This document shows, one piece after another, positions 5,307 through 8,913 of a stretch of 8,913 nucleotides of DNA (its first letter is position 1; each line of letters opens with the position of its first letter). The translations under genes and the position numbers were made by a program. This DNA comes from an uncultured Collinsella sp. GTDB lineage: Bacteria > Actinomycetota > Coriobacteriia > Coriobacteriales > Coriobacteriaceae. The notes beneath the pieces are model-generated. The model saw only the letters and a program-made list of their open reading frames with translations, made no database searches and was not told the DNA's origin. Where the stretch lies: contig CABTZM010000079.1 in the NCBI GenBank assembly GCA_902489295.1, positions 1 through 8,913 of the forward strand, in the 5' to 3' direction.

Positions 5307-5867
5307 ATGAAGTTTGTTTGCCCCGTTTGCGGTTATGTGGAAGAGTTCGACGGCGACCAGCTGCCCGAGGACTTCAAGTGCCCCCAGTGCGGCGTCCCCG
5401 GTTCTCGTTTCCTGAAGCAGGAGGAGGGCCAGCTCGAGTGGGCTGCCGAGCACGTCGTGGGCGTCGCCAAGATGGAGGGCGTCTCCGAGGATATCGTTGC
5501 CGACCTGCGCGCTAACTTTGAGGGCGAGTGCTCCGAGGTCGGTATGTACCTGGCCATGGCTCGCGTCGCTCATCGCGAGGGCTATCCCGAGATCGGCCTG
5601 TACTGGGAGAAGGCTGCCTACGAGGAGGCCGAGCATGCCGCCAAGTTCGCAGAGCTCCTGGGCGAGGTCGTGACCGACTCCACCAAGAAGAACCTCGAGA
5701 TGCGTGTTGAGGCCGAAAACGGCGCAACCGCCGGCAAGACCGATCTTGCCAAGCGCGCCAAGGCCGCTGGTCTCGATGCCATCCACGACACCGTGCACGA
5801 GATGGCTCGCGACGAGGCTCGCCACGGCAAGGCTTTCGCCGGCCTGCTCAAGCGCTACTTTGGCTAA
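5307..5867 (+). CDS. rbr: Reverse rubrerythrin (N-terminal rubredoxin domain, ferritin-like diiron domain)
   Basis: A 186-residue cytoplasmic peroxidase that reduces hydrogen peroxide (and, in clostridial relatives, helps remove oxygen) with electrons from NADH via redox partners. Residues 1-35 are a rubredoxin-type iron site with Cys5-x2-Cys8 and Cys25-x2-Cys28. Residues about 45-186 are the four-helix diiron domain with Glu74 (EGEC), Glu107-x2-His110 (EEAEH), the EAEN region at 135-138 and Glu170-x2-His173 (DEARH) as probable ligands. Classical rubrerythrins carry the rubredoxin domain at the C terminus; this order defines the reverse rubrerythrin group. Codons are almost all GAG, AAG, CTG and GCC/GCT, suggesting high expression. 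The gene stands alone with its own promoter and a strong terminator, divergent from the ADH operon. Its presence argues for an anaerobe facing oxygen stress. Confidence 0.95.
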   Translation: MKFVCPVCGYVEEFDGDQLPEDFKCPQCGVPGSRFLKQEEGQLEWAAEHVVGVAKMEGVSEDIVADLRANFEGECSEVGMYLAMARVAHREGYPEIGLYWEKAAYEEAEHAAKFAELLGEVVTDSTKKNLEMRVEAENGATAGKTDLAKRAKAAGLDAIHDTVHEMARDEARHGKAFAGLLKRYFG

Positions 5868-5903
5868 GCCAACCGCCTGAGAGATAATCTTTAGCTCGAT
5901 AAG

Positions 5904-5931
5904 GCCCGGACCGCATGGTCCGGGCTTTTTT
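5904..5931 (+). terminator. Rho-independent terminator of rubrerythrin
   Basis: GCCCGGACC (5904-5912) pairs perfectly with GGTCCGGGC (5917-5925) around a GCAT loop, followed by six Ts. It lies 36 bases after the rubrerythrin stop and seven bases before the end of the convergent pdxR gene. Read from the other strand the hairpin is followed only by CTTATC, so termination of pdxR there would be weaker. Confidence 0.92.
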
Positions 5932-5938
5932 CATGCCC

Positions 5939-7354
5939 TTATTGCAGCTGCTTGTGCAGCGCACCGAGCACTTGAGGGCTTAGGTCGTCGTATTGAATAA
6001 GGATGCGGCGCGTGGTCGGCTGGTTCGTCGTCCGATCGTTTGCCCATAGACAATCATCAATGTTGACGTAAGGGATGCCGACATCGGCGATAACACGAAT
6101 AAGGCCATCCCCCGCCTTGTCGCTTGCCGGCGCCAAAACACAGTAAAGGCCCGCGTCTGCATGCTCGATCGAGACCTCCCCCACCGGAAACGCCTTCCGC
6201 ACAAGCGTCGCCAAACCATCGCGCGCCTCACGAGCACGAACGCGCACGCGGTTCACATGTCGCTCGTAATCACCCGATTCGAGCAAGCGCGCCAACGCCA
6301 CCTGATCTACGGAGCTGACCGATGAGGCATAAAAACCCAATTCACGCCTGAATCGTTCCATGAGCTCATCGGGCAGGACCATATACGCCAAACGCAGGGC
6401 CGACGACAGGCTTTTCGAAAAGGTATTGGTGTAGATGACCGATTGGGCAGCATCAATCGACGCGAGTGCGGGGATCGGTTTGCCGGCAAGGCGAAACTCG
6501 CAATCGAAATCGTCCTCAATGAGATATCGACCCGGCCGCTCGGCAGCCCAGCTCAGGAGTGCGTAGCGACGTGCGATGCTCGTCACCAAGCCAGTCGGAT
6601 ATTGATGAGACGGCATAAGGTGAAGGACGTCCGCCCCGGCATCGAGCAGCTCGCCCAAGTTAACTCCCTCACCATCCAACGGGACATGCCGCACTTCGCA
6701 GCCCATGGCCTGATAGATGCGCGTCAGACGCAAGTAGCCCGGGTCCTCGACGGCGTATGTCTTGTCCGCGCCAAGCAGCTGAACCAGCATCGTGTCAAGC
6801 AGCTGAGCGCCCGCACCGATGACGATGTTGTCGGGATTGACATTCATGCCCCTCGTCCCGCGAAGATGATGTGCAATTGCGCACCGCAGCCGCGCGGTAC
6901 CCTGCGCAGGCGCGGGCGAGAAAATTTCGCGCTCATCTTCGGACGTCAACGTCGCCCGCAGAGCGCTTTGCCAGAGACGCGCGGCTTCCAAGGCGGAAGG
7001 AGAAAGCGCGGCGAATTGCTCAGGTTGCTCACCAATATCATGCGCGTTAAGGCCCGCGGTAGCGTAATCTCGATCGAGCTCTGTCTCGGCCGAAGCCAGA
7101 ACCGGGGCCTCAGGAAGCTCGCACGCGTAGTAGCCACGACGCGGCATTGAGCAAATATAGCCCTCGGCAAGCAACTGGCTATATGCATTCTCGATGGTAA
7201 TGACACTGATACCCAGATGACTCGCAAAGGCGCGCTTAGACGGCAGATGCTCCCCCGCCGCAATACGGCCAGCAACAATATCATCGCGAATTTGCTGGTA
7301 AACATACTCATAAAGCGATGCTTCGCCGCGATTTTCCAAATTGTAGTCAAGCAT
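5939..7354 (-). CDS. pdxR: MocR-family regulator of PLP synthesis (PdxR-like)
   Basis: A 471-residue transcription factor made of a GntR-type winged helix (about residues 12-78, with LPSKRAFASHLGIS and the AYSQLLAEGYI recognition region) joined by a linker to a fold-type I aminotransferase-like domain (about 110-471). The latter keeps SHQYPTG at 249-255, EDDFDCEFR at 280-288 and the PLP-binding Lys314 in NTFSKSLSSALRLAY; the usual Gly after RL is Ala. MocR proteins bind PLP as effector. This one is divergent from pdxS, the classic arrangement for PdxR, which in Corynebacterium glutamicum and streptococci controls pdxST. The start is ATG 7354, with AGGTGA seven bases upstream; an ATG 11 codons earlier lacks a site. 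Autoregulation is likely because a repeat in the intergenic region overlaps its own ribosome site. Confidence 0.9.
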   Translation of the reverse strand: MLDYNLENRGEASLYEYVYQQIRDDIVAGRIAAGEHLPSKRAFASHLGISVITIENAYSQLLAEGYICSMPRRGYYACELPEAPVLASAETELDRDYATAGLNAHDIGEQPEQFAALSPSALEAARLWQSALRATLTSEDEREIFSPAPAQGTARLRCAIAHHLRGTRGMNVNPDNIVIGAGAQLLDTMLVQLLGADKTYAVEDPGYLRLTRIYQAMGCEVRHVPLDGEGVNLGELLDAGADVLHLMPSHQYPTGLVTSIARRYALLSWAAERPGRYLIEDDFDCEFRLAGKPIPALASIDAAQSVIYTNTFSKSLSSALRLAYMVLPDELMERFRRELGFYASSVSSVDQVALARLLESGDYERHVNRVRVRAREARDGLATLVRKAFPVGEVSIEHADAGLYCVLAPASDKAGDGLIRVIADVGIPYVNIDDCLWANDRTTNQPTTRRILIQYDDLSPQVLGALHKQLQ

Positions 7355-7499
7355 GGGTCTATCACCTGACCTTATCGAAACATTCAATCTGGCATTAGTC
7401 TGACCTTGTTATTATCTCGAAAACTGAGTATTTCGCCATACCCAGCCCCCCGATAGGATGTTCCGTCAAGCAATGTACATGCGAACCAAGGGAGCAACC
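7355..7499. promoter_or_regulatory. pdxR/pdxS divergent control region
   Basis: This 145-base spacer must hold both promoters. Minus-strand GATAAT near 7412-7417 is a fair -10 for pdxR; TAGGAT at 7454-7459 is a possible -10 for pdxS, with no clear -35. Two CTGACCTT repeats lie on the pdxR side. The pdxS ribosome site AAGGGAG (7488-7494) is near its start codon. Confidence 0.55.
7366..7407 (+). repeat. Direct repeat CTGACCTT, candidate PdxR site
   Basis: CTGACCTT occurs at 7366-7373 and 7400-7407, 34 bases apart. Each is followed by a TCGAAAA-like stretch (7375-7380 and 7417-7423). MocR regulators commonly bind direct repeats in the divergent spacer. The first copy overlaps the pdxR Shine-Dalgarno by two bases. 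Confidence 0.45.
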
Positions 7500-8390
7500 A
7501 TGGCAGAACAGACCAGCAAGGCCGATCGCGTCAAACTCAATCGCGAGCTCGCGCAGATGCTCAAGGGCGGCGTCATCATGGACGTCACCACGCCCGAGCA
7601 AGCACGCATCGCCGAGGAGGCGGGCGCCTGCGCCGTCATGGCGCTCGAACGCATCCCGGCCGACATCCGCGCCGCAGGCGGCGTCTCGCGCATGAGCGAC
7701 CCCAAGATGATCAAGGGCATCCAAGAGGCCGTCTCCATCCCCGTTATGGCCAAGTGCCGCATCGGCCACATTGTCGAGGCGCAGATCCTGCAGGCCATCG
7801 AAATCGACTACATCGACGAATCCGAGGTCCTCCCCCCCGCCGATGATGTCTATCACATCGACAAGACCCAGTTTGACGTGCCGTTTGTCTGCGGCGCCCG
7901 CGATCTGGGCGAGGCGTTGCGCCGTGTTGCTGAGGGCGCCACGATGATTCGTACCAAGGGCGAGCCGGGCACGGGCGACGTCGTTCAGGCCGTGCGTCAC
8001 ATGCGCAAGATCCAAAAGCAGATCCGCGACGTTGTTGCCCTGCGCGACGACGAGCTCTTTGAGGCAGCCAAGCAGCTGCAGGTTCCGGTCGAGCTGGTGC
8101 GCGAGGTCCATGCCACGGGCAAGCTCCCCGTCGTAAACTTTGCGGCCGGCGGAGTCGCGACCCCCGCCGACGCCGCGCTGATGATGCAGCTGGGCGCCGA
8201 GGGCGTCTTTGTTGGCTCGGGCATCTTTAAGAGCGGCGACCCCGCCAAGCGCGCCGCCGCCATCGTCAAGGCCGTGGCAAACTTCACCGACGCCAAGCTC
8301 ATCGCCGAGCTTTCGGAGGACCTGGGCGAGGCCATGGTGGGCATCAACGCCGACGAAATCGAGATCATCATGGAGGAGCGCGGGCGCTAG
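7500..8390 (+). CDS. pdxS: Pyridoxal 5'-phosphate synthase subunit PdxS
   Basis: A 296-residue (beta/alpha)8-barrel synthase that makes PLP from ribose 5-phosphate, glyceraldehyde 3-phosphate and ammonia supplied by PdxT. The length equals the family norm. Visible active-site elements are Asp28 in GGVIMDVT, Lys85 in PVMAKCRIGH (imine with the pentose), Lys153 in IRTKGEPGTG (second lysine of the relay) and the phosphate-binding FAAGGVATPADAA and GVFVGSGIF segments. The start at 7500 has AAGGGAG five bases upstream and gives MAEQTSK; the frame is open 14 codons further up without a ribosome site. It heads an operon with pdxT, 20 bases downstream, and is divergent from the PdxR-type regulator, which should activate it when PLP is low. 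Confidence 0.97.
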   Translation: MAEQTSKADRVKLNRELAQMLKGGVIMDVTTPEQARIAEEAGACAVMALERIPADIRAAGGVSRMSDPKMIKGIQEAVSIPVMAKCRIGHIVEAQILQAIEIDYIDESEVLPPADDVYHIDKTQFDVPFVCGARDLGEALRRVAEGATMIRTKGEPGTGDVVQAVRHMRKIQKQIRDVVALRDDELFEAAKQLQVPVELVREVHATGKLPVVNFAAGGVATPADAALMMQLGAEGVFVGSGIFKSGDPAKRAAAIVKAVANFTDAKLIAELSEDLGEAMVGINADEIEIIMEERGR

Positions 8391-8410
8391 TCCAGCAGAA
8401 AGGATCGCAC

Positions 8411-8913
8411 ATGAGCGATTATGCAGACCAAACGGTCGCCGTGCTGGCGGTCCAGGGCGCTTTTGCCGAGCACGAGGCAAGACTGTCCGAGCTGGGCGCA
8501 CGTTGTATCGAGATGAGGCAGGCGGCCGATTTGCAGCAGAACTTTGACCGCCTGGTCCTCCCCGGCGGCGAGTCCACCGTTCAGGGCAAGTTACTTGCCG
8601 AGCTTGGTATGCTCGATGAGCTTCGCACCCGCATTGTTGAGGGCATGCCCGTCCTGGGCACCTGCGCCGGCTTGATTCTGTTGGCGCGCGATCTTGCCTC
8701 CCACGACGATAAGGGGACGCCGCGCTTGGCAACCATGGATGTGCTCGTTGAGCGCAATGCTTACGGCAGACAGCTCGGCAGCTTTCGCACCAAGGGGCAG
8801 GTAGGCGGTATCGACGGTGAAGTGCCGCTGACATTTATCCGCGCGCCCCGCATCGTCGAGGTCCACGGCGACGCCAAGGCCTTGGCAGAGGTCGATGGCC
8901 GCATCGTCGCCGC
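8411..8913 (+). CDS. pdxT: PdxT, glutaminase subunit of PLP synthase, N-terminal part
   Basis: The glutamine amidotransferase subunit that hydrolyses glutamine and channels ammonia to PdxS. The first 167 codons are present; the gene runs off the right edge, so the catalytic His and Glu near the C terminus are not visible. Class I amidotransferase features are clear: VLAVQGAFAEHE (11-22), LVLPGGESTVQGKLL (48-62; GGES), the nucleophile Cys85 in GTCAGLILL, VERNAYGRQLGSF (113-125) and FIRAPRI (142-148). The full protein is usually about 190-200 residues, so roughly 30 are missing. AAAGGA six bases before ATG 8411, and the 20-base gap from pdxS, support co-translation. The visible part contains no frameshift. 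Confidence 0.95.
   Translation, partial: MSDYADQTVAVLAVQGAFAEHEARLSELGARCIEMRQAADLQQNFDRLVLPGGESTVQGKLLAELGMLDELRTRIVEGMPVLGTCAGLILLARDLASHDDKGTPRLATMDVLVERNAYGRQLGSFRTKGQVGGIDGEVPLTFIRAPRIVEVHGDAKALAEVDGRIVA

Noticed and set aside
5196..5825. A 209-codon minus-strand frame opposite rubrerythrin
   Set aside because: Rich in Leu, Gly and Val only because it mirrors the GAG/AAG/GCC codons of rubrerythrin; not a gene.
7395..8834. A 479-codon open frame on the minus strand opposite pdxS and pdxT
   Set aside because: It is the antisense shadow of two unmistakable genes in GC-rich sequence. Its translation is low complexity in composition and matches no family, while both sense genes have full motifs and ribosome sites.
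1..8913. CRISPR array, insertion sequence, tRNA, toxin-antitoxin or phage-defence genes
   Set aside because: I found no regularly spaced repeats, transposase, cloverleaf-like sequence or defence domains. All long frames are explained by housekeeping or regulatory families.

Overview
The window is GC-rich bacterial chromosome with strong Shine-Dalgarno sites and tight gene packing. The gene content (reverse rubrerythrin, Fe-type alcohol dehydrogenase, beta-glucoside PTS, PdxST route to PLP) suggests an anaerobic actinobacterium of the Coriobacteriia, most like Collinsella. That placement is recognition-based inference, since there is no rRNA or marker gene here.

Layout. (1) Positions 1-1519, minus strand: a BglG/LicT-type antiterminator is followed by a 345-base intergenic region and then the first 112 codons of a Glc-family (beta-glucoside type) PTS permease, which runs off the left edge. 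The intergenic region holds a ribonucleic antiterminator (RAT) overlapping a terminator, i.e. the switch the antiterminator should control. (2) Positions 1593-5050, minus strand: Fe-dependent alcohol dehydrogenase, class-3-like aldehyde dehydrogenase, a 58-residue charge-segregated small protein of unknown function, and a small calcineurin-like phosphoesterase closed by a terminator-like hairpin. The ADH/ALDH pair is translationally coupled and should interconvert alcohol, aldehyde and acid. Two matching 16-bp operator-like palindromes precede the ADH gene. (3) Positions 5195-5931, plus strand: a monocistronic reverse rubrerythrin (peroxide/oxygen defence) with a recognisable promoter, a structured leader and a strong terminator. 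(4) Positions 5939-8913: a MocR-family regulator (PdxR) divergent from pdxS and pdxT, the two subunits of PLP synthase; pdxT runs off the right edge. The 145-base divergent region contains a repeated octamer that is a candidate PdxR site.

Most of the window is ordinary core metabolism with local regulators. I do not see a clearly new multi-gene system. The points most worth a second look are regulatory: the RAT/terminator switch with an enlarged apical stem, a His-to-Ser change at a conserved PRD1 phosphorylation position in its cognate antiterminator, the paired palindromes before the ADH/ALDH operon, the small charged protein, and the repeats in the pdx divergent region.
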